From Euryarchaeota archaeon RBG_19FT_COMBO_56_21 (lineage in GTDB: Archaea > Thermoplasmatota > Thermoplasmata > UBA10834), in assembly GCA_001800815.1 (NCBI GenBank), contig MGWC01000031.1, forward strand, positions 1 to 40,893: a DNA stretch of 40,893 nucleotides, in the 5' to 3' direction. The notes under the pieces were generated by a model that was not told the DNA's origin, ran no database searches, and worked only from the letters and a program-made list of their open reading frames with translations. The translations under genes and the position numbers were made by a program. Shown here in pieces: positions 33,992 through 40,893 of the stretch (position 1 is the stretch's first letter; every line of letters starts with the position of its first letter).

Positions 33992-34566
33992 ACCTTCACC
34001 TCCTCCTGTATGCCGATCAGCTTGTCGTACTTGGAGGCGTGGACCAGGACTTGTATCTCCCGGATCACGCTCTTGAACGAGGGGTCGTGTGTGTGCACTG
34101 GCTTAAGGCCAAGCTCCCTCCTGATCTTGTCTATCTCCTCATCCGGCCTTACGCTCTGCCCGTACTTCACGAGGTTCGTGGCCGCGGTCTTGACGAATGG
34201 CGGTATGATCCCTTCTCTGACTGCGATGTGCCTGAGCGCTATCATGATCTCCGCGGGGTTCAGGTCCGCGGGGCAGTGCTCGTAGCACCTGTAGCACGTG
34301 GCGCAGACCCACCTCGTGCTGAGTATGTACTTCTTCAGTCCGAACTGGCAGCACTTGATGATGTTGCGGGTCTTGTAGTCGATCTTCAGGCTTATCGGGC
34401 ACACGCCCGTGCAGTTCCCGCACTGGAGGCAGGTCATGACGTCCTTGCCCCCGTACTTCTTGATCTCCTCGGCGAAGCCCGGGGCAAGTTGGCTTTCGTC
34501 TATTACTTTGTCCTCCATCAGCTCTTCCTTGAGGCCGCCGATGAAGACCTTCTCGACCTCCTTCAT
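33988..34566 (-). CDS. hdrC: Heterodisulfide reductase subunit C
   Basis: The 192-residue HdrC has two [4Fe-4S] quartets (C46/49/52/56 and C88/91/94/98), the wire between HdrA and HdrB. The rest is helical. The start overlaps the hdrA stop (TGATG) after GGAGGTGA. Confidence 0.96.
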   Translation of the reverse strand: MKEVEKVFIGGLKEELMEDKVIDESQLAPGFAEEIKKYGGKDVMTCLQCGNCTGVCPISLKIDYKTRNIIKCCQFGLKKYILSTRWVCATCYRCYEHCPADLNPAEIMIALRHIAVREGIIPPFVKTAATNLVKYGQSVRPDEEIDKIRRELGLKPVHTHDPSFKSVIREIQVLVHASKYDKLIGIQEEVKV

Positions 34567-36653
34567 CAGCTCACCTCCGCTTCGGCCTTCTTCTTGCCGT
34601 TCTGTTTCTTCGTAGGCTCGTGGAGGGCGGCCTCTATCTCGGAGAATATCTGAGTGTCAGTGAACTGCATCGGGGAAATGGCCTTCTGAGGACACGAGGC
34701 AGCGCAGGTGCCGCAGCCGTGGCACAGTGCCTCGATTGCTCTGGCCTTCATGCCGCCCTTCTCTCCGGGGACGAGCTCTGGTGAGCCGTACGGGCAGAGC
34801 TCCACGCACAGCCCGCAGCCGACGCACAGTTCCTGGTCCACAACGGCCGTCAAAGGTTCGATCCAGACCTTCTTCGCGTACATGGGCGCTGCGGCCGAGG
34901 ACGCCGCCGCCTTCGCCTGCGCCACGCTGTCGGGTATGTCCTTCGGGCCCTGACAGCACCCGGCCAGGAATATGCCGTCTATGGCCGTGTCGACCGGCCT
35001 CAGCTTGGGGTGCGCCTCCGAGAAGAACCCGTCCGGACTCACCGCGAGGTTCAGCACCTTGCCTATCTTCTCGCTTCCGGGAGACGGGATCAGCCCGGTC
35101 GACAACACGACGAGGTCGAATTCCCGCTCCGTGATCTTGTTCAAAAGGGTCTCCTCGGCCCTGATTGTGATGGCCTTCGTGTTCGGGTCCTCTGTGAGCT
35201 TCGCTGGCCTCCCTCGGATGAACTCGACTCCGTACTCTTCTCTGACGCGGTGGTAGAGCTCCTCGAACCCCTTCCCGAACGCCCTGATGTCGTTGTAGTA
35301 TACCGCTACCTCCGTCTTGGGCTCGTGCTCGTTGATTATCTGGGAGTCTTTAATCGCGTACATGCAGCACACGCGTGAGCAGTAGTTCTTGTTGATCTTC
35401 TTGTTCCTGGATCCGACGCACTGTATGAACGCAATGCGCTTCGGGACCTGGCCATCCGAAGGCCTAACCAGATGCCCGCCCGTCGGTCCGGAGGCGTTCA
35501 GCAGCCTCTCGAGCTCGAGACCTGTGATGACGTTGTCGAACTCCCAGTACTTGTAGACGCCCTTCCTCATCGGCACATATGTCTCGTACCCGGTCGCGAC
35601 TATGATCGTCCCGACCTTGAGCGTGATGACCTCGTCCTGCATCTTGTGATCTATGGCCTGATTCGAGCAGGCCTTGGCGCAGAGGAGGCACTTCCCGGAC
35701 TTGAAGTGCAGGCAGTTCTCCTTGTCTATCGTGTATTTGAGCGGCACGGCCTGCGGGAAAGGCACGTATATGGCTTTCCTCTGGCCGAACCCGAGGTCGA
35801 ACTCGTTGTCCACCTTGACGGGGCAGGCCTCGGCGCAGAGCCCGCACCCGACGCACTTGTCTTCGTGCACGAACCTGGACTTTCGCCTGACCTTGACCTC
35901 GTAGCTGCCTATGTGGCCCTTGACCTCTTCGACATCGGAGTAGGATAGCAGAGTTATGTTTGGATGTCGGGCGAGCTCGACCATCTTCGGTGCGAGTATG
36001 CATATCGCGCAGTCCCCCGTTGGGAAGGTCTTGTCCAGCTGGGCCATCTTCCCGCCTATGCTGGGCTGAGTCTCCACAACGTTCACCTTGAAACCCATGT
36101 TAGCGAGGTCGAGTGCGGCCTGGATCCCGGCAACTCCAGCGCCGATCACGAGTGAGACCGGCTCTACGGGCACCTCACGTGCGGCGAGAGGCTGCAACAT
36201 GCTGGCTTTCGAGACGCCCATTTTCACGAGGTCCGTCGCTTTGTCCGTGGCCTTCTCCTTCTCCTGAGAGTGCACCCAAGAACATTGCTCCCTGATGTTG
36301 ACCATGTGAAGCAAATACGCGTTGAGGCCGGCTCTCTCGATGCACTTCCTGAAAGTGGGTTCATGAAGCCTCGGAGAACATGATGCGACGACGACCCTCT
36401 CGATTCCATTCTCCCTGATCGCCTTGATGATCTCCTCTTGGCCGAGGTCGGAGCAGGTGTACTTGTTCTCCTTGGCGACAGTGACACCGGGGAGTTTCTC
36501 AGCAGCCTGCCGGACCTTGCCGCAATCCACAACGCCGGCAATGTTGCTGCCGCAGTGGCATATGAAAACACCTATCTTAGGCCCAGCGGCGGCGCCATCC
36601 TCCGTCTTGGGGGTTACTGCTCCAGTGTTGTCCTGTTTCGCGGGCTCGGCCAT
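34566..36653 (-). CDS. hdrA: Heterodisulfide reductase subunit A (canonical)
   Basis: The 695-residue canonical HdrA has an N-terminal domain with CHCG at 32-35 plus C67, C92 and C124 as cluster ligands, FAD-binding GAGVAG at 171-176, FPTGDCAIC at 210-218, an inserted ferredoxin CVGCGLCAEACP at 267-278 and C-terminal CVGCGLCVELCP and CHGCGTCAASCP motifs. HdrA is the flavin-bifurcating subunit, where H2 electrons split to ferredoxin and heterodisulfide. A 25-residue Ala/Lys/Thr-rich N-terminal tail precedes the domain. It is the first gene of the long run, with a 463-bp upstream region. Confidence 0.97.
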   Translation of the reverse strand: MAEPAKQDNTGAVTPKTEDGAAAGPKIGVFICHCGSNIAGVVDCGKVRQAAEKLPGVTVAKENKYTCSDLGQEEIIKAIRENGIERVVVASCSPRLHEPTFRKCIERAGLNAYLLHMVNIREQCSWVHSQEKEKATDKATDLVKMGVSKASMLQPLAAREVPVEPVSLVIGAGVAGIQAALDLANMGFKVNVVETQPSIGGKMAQLDKTFPTGDCAICILAPKMVELARHPNITLLSYSDVEEVKGHIGSYEVKVRRKSRFVHEDKCVGCGLCAEACPVKVDNEFDLGFGQRKAIYVPFPQAVPLKYTIDKENCLHFKSGKCLLCAKACSNQAIDHKMQDEVITLKVGTIIVATGYETYVPMRKGVYKYWEFDNVITGLELERLLNASGPTGGHLVRPSDGQVPKRIAFIQCVGSRNKKINKNYCSRVCCMYAIKDSQIINEHEPKTEVAVYYNDIRAFGKGFEELYHRVREEYGVEFIRGRPAKLTEDPNTKAITIRAEETLLNKITEREFDLVVLSTGLIPSPGSEKIGKVLNLAVSPDGFFSEAHPKLRPVDTAIDGIFLAGCCQGPKDIPDSVAQAKAAASSAAAPMYAKKVWIEPLTAVVDQELCVGCGLCVELCPYGSPELVPGEKGGMKARAIEALCHGCGTCAASCPQKAISPMQFTDTQIFSEIEAALHEPTKKQNGKKKAEAEVS

Positions 36654-37116
36654 GGCCTTACCTCTCTCCTCACAGTACTGTGGTTCCTAGACCGGCCCGA
36701 GTGACCCCGCGAAAGGACGCCGATATTGGGTATCTGGCGCATCCACTCGGTCCTGTGAGTAGTCTCGCATTTTTCGATATTCAGACAGTTGTTAATATAC
36801 GTTTCGCTAACGATTTTCGAAAAGCGTTCGATGCGTTGCGATTATCGTTCGATGTTCCCTCAGTCGTGTGCCATCTCTTACAGATATCTAATGCGAAATT
36901 CGAAATTCGTTAAATCGCTATTATCGAGAACCCTACAATCGGATGCCCCTCGCCAACGAAAGGGGGTCATTAGGTTCTCAAAGCGGAAACGACCGCTCGT
37001 GCCCCTTGATGCATCTTTGACGATTTGGGGTTTTCATCCTTCCGCATGTAAATCCTGAACACGAATTCCTGACAGCGATTCTTGTCTGCAACTCAGGTTC
37101 GAGTTGCGAGAATCGT
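36654..37116 (-). promoter_or_regulatory. 463-bp noncoding region upstream of hdrA, candidate promoter/operator
   Basis: There is no credible gene. The region is AT-rich against its flanks. It contains a TATA-like GTATATTAA (minus strand, 36792-36801), the perfect palindrome TTTTCGAAAA (36814-36823), CGTTCGATG twice with starts 21 bp apart (36825 and 36846), and GAAATTCGAAATTCG near 36895-36908. These are seen directly; a regulatory role for the Hdr operon is inferred. A long inverted repeat at its right end belongs to hypD. Confidence 0.4.
37076..37115 (-). terminator. 14-bp inverted repeat just after the hypD stop
   Basis: CGATTCT (37076-37082) pairs with AGAATCG (37109-37115), and GCAACTC (37088-37094) with GAGTTGC (37101-37107), around a 6-nt loop. 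The structure starts 1 nt after the hypD stop. No U-run follows on the minus strand, so it may be a processing or stability element rather than a classical terminator. Confidence 0.5.
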
Positions 37117-38193
37117 CTACTTCTTGAGGTATCTGTACGAGATGTAGCACGATCCCTCCCTGGAGACCATGCAAGGTCCTATTGGGTTCGCCGGTGTGCA
37201 CTTCTTGGCAAACAAAGGACACTCCTGGCTCGTGAGGATTCCGCGGAGCATTTCGCCGCACCTGCAGCCTTCTGCCTCTCTGAACTGCTTCTCGTGGACT
37301 GGGGAGAGGATATCCTCATACCTCCTGCGAGCATCGTAATCTTCAAGCTTCTTCCTGATCTCAAGCCCGCTCTTCTTGATCACGGGGAAGCCGCGCCAGT
37401 CGACGTCCGTCGGTTCGAAGGCCTCCCTCATTGCTTTCAGGGCCGAGATGTTGCCTTCGGTATGCACTACTCGCGAATATTCGTTCTGAACCTCTGCCTT
37501 TCCGTCTCTCACCTGGCTCGCCAGCATGTACACTCCCATCAGGAGGTCAAGAGGCTCGAACCCGGCGACTACCTGCGGGATGTGATATCTCTTCGAGAGG
37601 AACTCGTACGGTTTCGTCCCGATGATTGTGCTGACGTGCCCGGGCTCGATCATGCCATCCAACCGTATCTCTCCCATTTGTGCGATGGCATCGAGCGCGG
37701 GTGGGACCGTTCGGTGGCAGCTCAGGACCGAGAAGTTGGGCGGTGGTTCTGCTAGCAGCGCGGAAGCGGTCGTGGGCGCGGTCGTTTCGAAACCGATGCC
37801 CATGAAGACAACTTCCTTCTGGATGCGTCTTGCCAGCGCGATCGCGTCGTCAACCCCGAAGACCACCCTGACATCTGCTCCTTCGGCCTTCGCGTCGTTC
37901 AGACAGCCTCTCTGACCAGGGACCTTCATGACGTCGCCAAAGACGGCGATTGTGAGCCCCGCCCTCGAGAGGGCGAGGATCTCCTCGATCTCCCTCGGAG
38001 TGGTCACGCAGACAGGGCATCCCGGGCCCTGTCTTATGTCGACCCCGACCCGCTTGAACTCGGTGTCAAGCCCGAATCTGATCAGAGTGTCTTGATGCGT
38101 ACCGCAGACGTGCATGAGCGTGAGCTTGAGGTTCATCTTCTCGAGTTTGTCGAGGATCGCCCTCGACATCTCTCTGTCTCTGAGCCTAAACAT
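37117..38193 (-). CDS. hypD: Hydrogenase maturation factor HypD
   Basis: HypD is the [4Fe-4S] scaffold on which, with HypC, the Fe(CN)2CO group is built. The 358-residue protein has the family motifs MHVCGTHQDT, GPGCPVCVT, FGDVMKVPG, GFETTAPTTA, a GHVST motif, and a C-terminal Cys set (CRCGEML, CPLF, C-T-P). ATG 38193 is chosen, overlapping hypA by 8 nt and preceded by GGTGGT. A longer open frame upstream is shadow sequence. Confidence 0.96.
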   Translation of the reverse strand: MFRLRDREMSRAILDKLEKMNLKLTLMHVCGTHQDTLIRFGLDTEFKRVGVDIRQGPGCPVCVTTPREIEEILALSRAGLTIAVFGDVMKVPGQRGCLNDAKAEGADVRVVFGVDDAIALARRIQKEVVFMGIGFETTAPTTASALLAEPPPNFSVLSCHRTVPPALDAIAQMGEIRLDGMIEPGHVSTIIGTKPYEFLSKRYHIPQVVAGFEPLDLLMGVYMLASQVRDGKAEVQNEYSRVVHTEGNISALKAMREAFEPTDVDWRGFPVIKKSGLEIRKKLEDYDARRRYEDILSPVHEKQFREAEGCRCGEMLRGILTSQECPLFAKKCTPANPIGPCMVSREGSCYISYRYLKK

Positions 38194-38560
38194 CCGGAAC
38201 CACCATCCTGATGTTCCTGACAATGCACTCTCGTCCCTCGACGATCTCGGCCGCGCCCTTGCATTTCGGGCATTCGAGAATGGGGGCGATCTTGTGAAGG
38301 GTGTCGTCGCCCACAGGGACGTTGCCATCGTACCCGCATCTGCACTTGACCCTGCCCTTGAGGTGCTTGACATTGAGGGCGGCGTTGGCCAGGATTGTGT
38401 CCTTTGTCAGGACCTGAAAAGCGAACCTGAGTTGTTCCTCCCCGAGCATGGTGTAATCTCCGAGTTCGAGGTCAACGCTCTCGACCTTTGTCGCCTGTCT
38501 CTTCTTCGCTTCCTCGAGTATGCTGTCCACGATCTGTCCCATCACGGAGAACTCGTGCAT
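38186..38560 (-). CDS. hypA: Hydrogenase nickel incorporation protein HypA
   Basis: The 124-residue Ni chaperone has the Ni-binding MHE N-terminus (His2) and a Zn site C73/C75 and C97/C100 (KCRC and CPKC). No hypB is visible in the window, so its GTPase partner must lie elsewhere or be replaced. It lies between hypC (2 bp) and hypD (8-nt overlap). Confidence 0.96.
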   Translation of the reverse strand: MHEFSVMGQIVDSILEEAKKRQATKVESVDLELGDYTMLGEEQLRFAFQVLTKDTILANAALNVKHLKGRVKCRCGYDGNVPVGDDTLHKIAPILECPKCKGAAEIVEGRECIVRNIRMVVPDV

Positions 38561-38562
38561 CC

Positions 38563-38790
38563 CTACGCCCCGCTCGGCTCCTGCGCGAGGAGCTGTCTGA
38601 AGAGCTCGAGTGTCTTCTCGGCCTCCTCTCTGTCGAGCACCTGTATCGCGTAGCCCGCGTGGACTATCACGAAATCCCCGACCTTGGCATCAACCAGGGA
38701 GATGTTCGCGCTCCTCGAGACGCCGCCGTAGTCCACGGTCGCGTTGAAACCGTCAATCGATTTGATCTCGGCTGGAACAGCGAGGCACAT
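38563..38790 (-). CDS. hypC: Hydrogenase assembly chaperone HypC
   Basis: The 75-residue protein starts with the diagnostic MCLAVPA, where Cys2 holds the iron intermediate with HypD. It has a VDYGGV beta-barrel segment and a GDFVIVHAGYAIQ core followed by a C-terminal helix. A TATA-like TTTATTA lies 25-31 bp before the ATG without a clear ribosome binding site, consistent with a leaderless hypCAD transcript. Confidence 0.96.
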   Translation of the reverse strand: MCLAVPAEIKSIDGFNATVDYGGVSRSANISLVDAKVGDFVIVHAGYAIQVLDREEAEKTLELFRQLLAQEPSGA

Positions 38791-38814
38791 GCAATGGTGT
38801 GTAGACAGAGCGAG

Positions 38815-38821
38815 TAATAAA
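38815..38821 (-). promoter_or_regulatory. TATA-like box of hypCAD
   Basis: The minus strand reads AAAGGTTTATTA, with TTTATTA 25-31 bp upstream of the hypC ATG. The AAAGG resembles a BRE. This implies a leaderless or nearly leaderless mRNA. Confidence 0.5.
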
Positions 38822-39269
38822 CCTTTACCCGGGACAGTTCTGGAACAATTCGGGTGGCGAAGGGCCTAGCGAGCCATTTCCGTCAGCCATGCGGACTACA
38901 TGCTGCAGATATGGGCTAGTACCATAATCGCCATGATTTGAGTGATGACGGCCACAAGTAACGGCCTTCCGTCCATCAGGACGGACATTATTGGCAGCAG
39001 TACGTGCTCGACATGTGGGTGGATACATGATACCCGAATGGGCACAGAGTTGATCTGCGGGTGCCCTTGGCATGCGAACAAGTATGCCATCGTTCTTGGC
39101 ACTGGCCTGCTGCATAGAGCCGTCTCCGAGAGATCGGGATGGCAGGGGGTCTACGGTTCGACCCCGGCGCGTTCCAGCACGACGTGATGATGACCCTCTA
39201 CGAGCCAGAAATGGCCGCACGGTCGGAGCCGAATGGAACGAGTTGCACTTTGGGGGTGTGACCTAGCTG
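38822..39269. other. Noncoding gap between hypF and hypC with hairpins
   Basis: There is no convincing gene. Short frames on both strands (up to 131 aa) have implausible composition and no ribosome binding site. Visible structures are TCCGTCC-ATCA-GGACGGA (38968-38985), a GGCAT/ATGCC pair near 39069-39090, and GGGGTC-TACGGTTC-GACCCC near 39146-39166. A structured RNA is possible; I see no SRP or RNase P RNA signature. Confidence 0.35.
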
Positions 39270-40893
39270 TCAACACCCGCGAGTGCGACGGAACCACCCG
39301 AGACGTGCGCCGGCTATGGCGTTCTGCCCTATCGAAATGCCTCCGTCACCGTTGGAGATGCGTTCGTGGCCCACGAACTGTAGTCCCCGTCCTTCCACGG
39401 TTTTCTTGACCCAAGCTGTTATGGGTCCGCTGAAGGACACGCCTCCGGACAGGCCGACCTGCTTGAGACCGTTCGATTCGGCATCCGAGCACGCGGCGTC
39501 GGCGAGCCCTCCGACGAGCGTCTTCACAAAAGATGCGGCAGCGTCTGCTCTGTCCCTCTCGGTCATTATCTTGAGATCCATTAGCTGGTTGAACATGGGA
39601 AGGGTCTTCGCGACTTCGACTTCACCCTTCTTGGCGAACTCGAGCTCGAACTCGAACCGGGGGTTCCCAATCTCGAGCCACTTCTCCAGCTTGATCGCGG
39701 GCTCTCCCTCGTAGGTCCTCTTGCAGCAGACCCCGATGATGCATGAGACGGCGTCCAGCACCCTTCCCATGCTGGACGCGACGACGCTCTTGTCCAGCAT
39801 CTTGGAGTAAAGGTCCTCCTCCTCAGGGCTGGCCATCGTGGCCTCTCGTCCCAGCTTGAGCTGGAGCGCCGTGACCACCCTCTTTGGATCGACCACCGCC
39901 CTGTCTCCACCGAGCAACGGGATGCCTTCCAGGCTTGTCAGCCTCTTGTATTCGCTGAAGTCCGCTAGGAGAGTCTCGCCTCCCCACGAGGTCCCATCGT
40001 CTCCGTACCCGGTCCCGTCCCAGGTCAAGCATACGAGAGGGCCGCTCACCTTCCGGTCGATCTTCAGGGATGCCGCGTGACAGTGGTAATGTTGCGTTTC
40101 CACGAGCTCCGCTCCCAGCTCTTTGGCCAGCCTTCGGGCGACTATCCTGGTGGAGTACTTCGGGTGTTTGTCCAGAGCTATCGCCTCGACGTACTTCACG
40201 CCCAGGAGGCCCATGAGGTGATGCACTGCGTCGTCCAGGTACTGGAGGGTTGGATACTGCTGTGATTCGCCCACGTACTGTGTGAGGAATATCTCACCGT
40301 TCCGTGACACGGAGCCAGTGACATCCCACTGGGCTCCCACTCCGATCACGAAATGGTTGTGATTCGCTTCCACGGGTATGGGCACGAATCCTCTCGATTT
40401 TCGTGTGAAGTTCGTGCTCCCGGAGTTGACCTTGACCACAGAGTCGTCGCACCTGTGGATTATTCGCCGGTTGTGCATCAGGTATAGGTCGAGGCCGAGA
40501 TCGAACGCTTTGGCGTTCTCGATGCACATCGGTTCCCCAGGGGGATTTGCGGAGGTCATGATCACGCCGTCCGCCTTCAGATAGTGGAACATGAGGAGGT
40601 GAGCGCCTGAGTAGGGGAGCATCACGCCGAGATTGCCGAGCCCCGGGGACACTTTCTCGAGCGTTTCTGCCGCCTCTGCCTTCTTGTGCAGGAGGACGAT
40701 TGGCCTCTGTGGGGATGTCAGATGTTTCCGCTCGAGCTCGCTGATATCGACATACTTCGTCGCGGTCTTCAGGTCGCGGATCATCACTGCGTACGGTTTG
40801 TCGCCTCTTCGATAGACCTTCCGCAACCTGGACGCATTCTCGAAGGCGCAGATGATGTGCATTCCTCCCCAGCCCTTCAGAATGCCGACTGAC
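39270..40893 (-). CDS. hypF: Hydrogenase maturation carbamoyltransferase HypF (C-terminal part, truncated by window)
   Basis: HypF transfers carbamoyl from carbamoyl phosphate to HypE. The frame stays open to the window edge, so the N-terminal acylphosphatase and zinc-finger part is outside. Visible are the YrdC-like domain (KGWGG at the edge, RRGDKPYAVM, MTSANPPGEP) and the Kae1-like domain (HYHCHAAS, DGTGYGDDGTSWGGE, LSGGVS). The final residues are basic with a Cys. Same strand as hypCAD but separated from it by 479 bp. Confidence 0.96.
   Translation of the reverse strand, partial: SVGILKGWGGMHIICAFENASRLRKVYRRGDKPYAVMIRDLKTATKYVDISELERKHLTSPQRPIVLLHKKAEAAETLEKVSPGLGNLGVMLPYSGAHLLMFHYLKADGVIMTSANPPGEPMCIENAKAFDLGLDLYLMHNRRIIHRCDDSVVKVNSGSTNFTRKSRGFVPIPVEANHNHFVIGVGAQWDVTGSVSRNGEIFLTQYVGESQQYPTLQYLDDAVHHLMGLLGVKYVEAIALDKHPKYSTRIVARRLAKELGAELVETQHYHCHAASLKIDRKVSGPLVCLTWDGTGYGDDGTSWGGETLLADFSEYKRLTSLEGIPLLGGDRAVVDPKRVVTALQLKLGREATMASPEEEDLYSKMLDKSVVASSMGRVLDAVSCIIGVCCKRTYEGEPAIKLEKWLEIGNPRFEFELEFAKKGEVEVAKTLPMFNQLMDLKIMTERDRADAAASFVKTLVGGLADAACSDAESNGLKQVGLSGGVSFSGPITAWVKKTVEGRGLQFVGHERISNGDGGISIGQNAIAGARLGWFRRTRGC

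Noticed and set aside
12933..36653. Selenocysteine (in-frame TGA) in MvhA, MvhD or HdrA
   Set aside because: All expected Sec positions are encoded as Cys and no TGA interrupts a domain.
36680..37058. Two short plus-strand frames in the hdrA upstream region
   Set aside because: No ribosome binding site, low-complexity AT-rich sequence, and they oppose all neighbouring genes.
38950..39170. SRP RNA, RNase P RNA or a tRNA in the hypF-hypC gap (a GGTTCGACCCC stretch looks like a T arm)
   Set aside because: The stem around TACGGTTC has an 8-nt loop, no acceptor or anticodon arm fits, and the conserved SRP or RNase P motifs are absent.
38825..39220. 131-aa minus-strand frame between hypC and hypF
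   Set aside because: Implausible composition, no ribosome binding site, covers palindromic DNA and the hypC promoter; no recognisable family.
1..40893. CRISPR array, insertion sequence, integrase or attachment site
   Set aside because: No regular spaced repeats, transposase-like frames or terminal inverted repeats were seen.

Overview
The window comes from an archaeon, most likely an anaerobic, H2-metabolising, euryarchaeal-type lineage. Both tRNA genes (Glu-CTC and Ser-GGA) carry short introns at the canonical 37/38 position and do not encode CCA. Several genes start 23-30 bp after a TATA-like box, and internal operon genes have strong GGAGGTGA-type ribosome binding sites. A Thermoplasmatota-like or related lineage is possible, but I cannot prove the phylum from sequence alone. 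No methanogenesis genes (mcr, mtr) are present in the window. GC is about 60% in most of it by hand count.

Layout. Region 1 (1-7.2 kb) is mixed housekeeping: a left-edge reading-frame fragment, intron-bearing tRNA-Glu, an acetamidase/formamidase-family protein, divergent nadE and a nitrilase-superfamily amidase, intron-bearing tRNA-Ser, two paralogous membrane proteins, mobA, hypE and an unknown protein. Region 2 (7.2-12.3 kb, minus strand) is a molybdenum enzyme operon: a bis-MGD catalytic subunit without a Tat signal, a four-cluster ferredoxin subunit, an NrfD-type membrane subunit and FdhD. Region 3 (12.4-36.7 kb, minus strand) is the centrepiece, an almost unbroken 24-kb run of heterodisulfide reductase and Mvh hydrogenase genes. 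In transcription order it reads hdrA, hdrC, hdrB, mvhD, tandem hdrA, mvhD-hdrD fusion, a small tandem-Cys protein, split hdrA (N half, C half), a small four-Cys protein, mvhD-wHTH, tandem hdrA, mvhD-wHTH, tandem hdrA, mvhD, free wHTH protein, mvhG, mvhA and the hydrogenase maturation protease. Region 4 (37.1-40.9 kb, minus strand) is hypD, hypA, hypC and, after a 479-bp gap, the C-terminal part of hypF, which runs off the right edge.

How the genes fit together. MvhAG would oxidise or evolve H2 and pass electrons through MvhD [2Fe-2S] proteins to HdrA flavoproteins, where flavin-based electron bifurcation or confurcation is expected. HdrBC and the HdrD-like fusion offer CCG-domain sites for a disulfide or other thiol-type acceptor. 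HypA/C/D/E/F and the protease mature the NiFe centre. MobA and FdhD serve the Mo enzyme, whose NrfD subunit could link the system to membrane quinones. The tandem HdrA + MvhD + HdrD-like set resembles the BamDEF electron-transfer part of class II benzoyl-CoA reductases, but no BamBC is present here.

Most unusual points: MvhD proteins fused to a winged-helix domain (and the same domain as a free gene beside mvhG); the fused copies lack one Cys of the FCCNWC motif; three tandem HdrA genes plus a split one; a lower-GC island at about 19.6-24.5 kb covering the wHTH-fused module; two small Cys-rich unknown proteins; and a cytoplasm-facing CISM-type Mo enzyme next to an Mvh hydrogenase.
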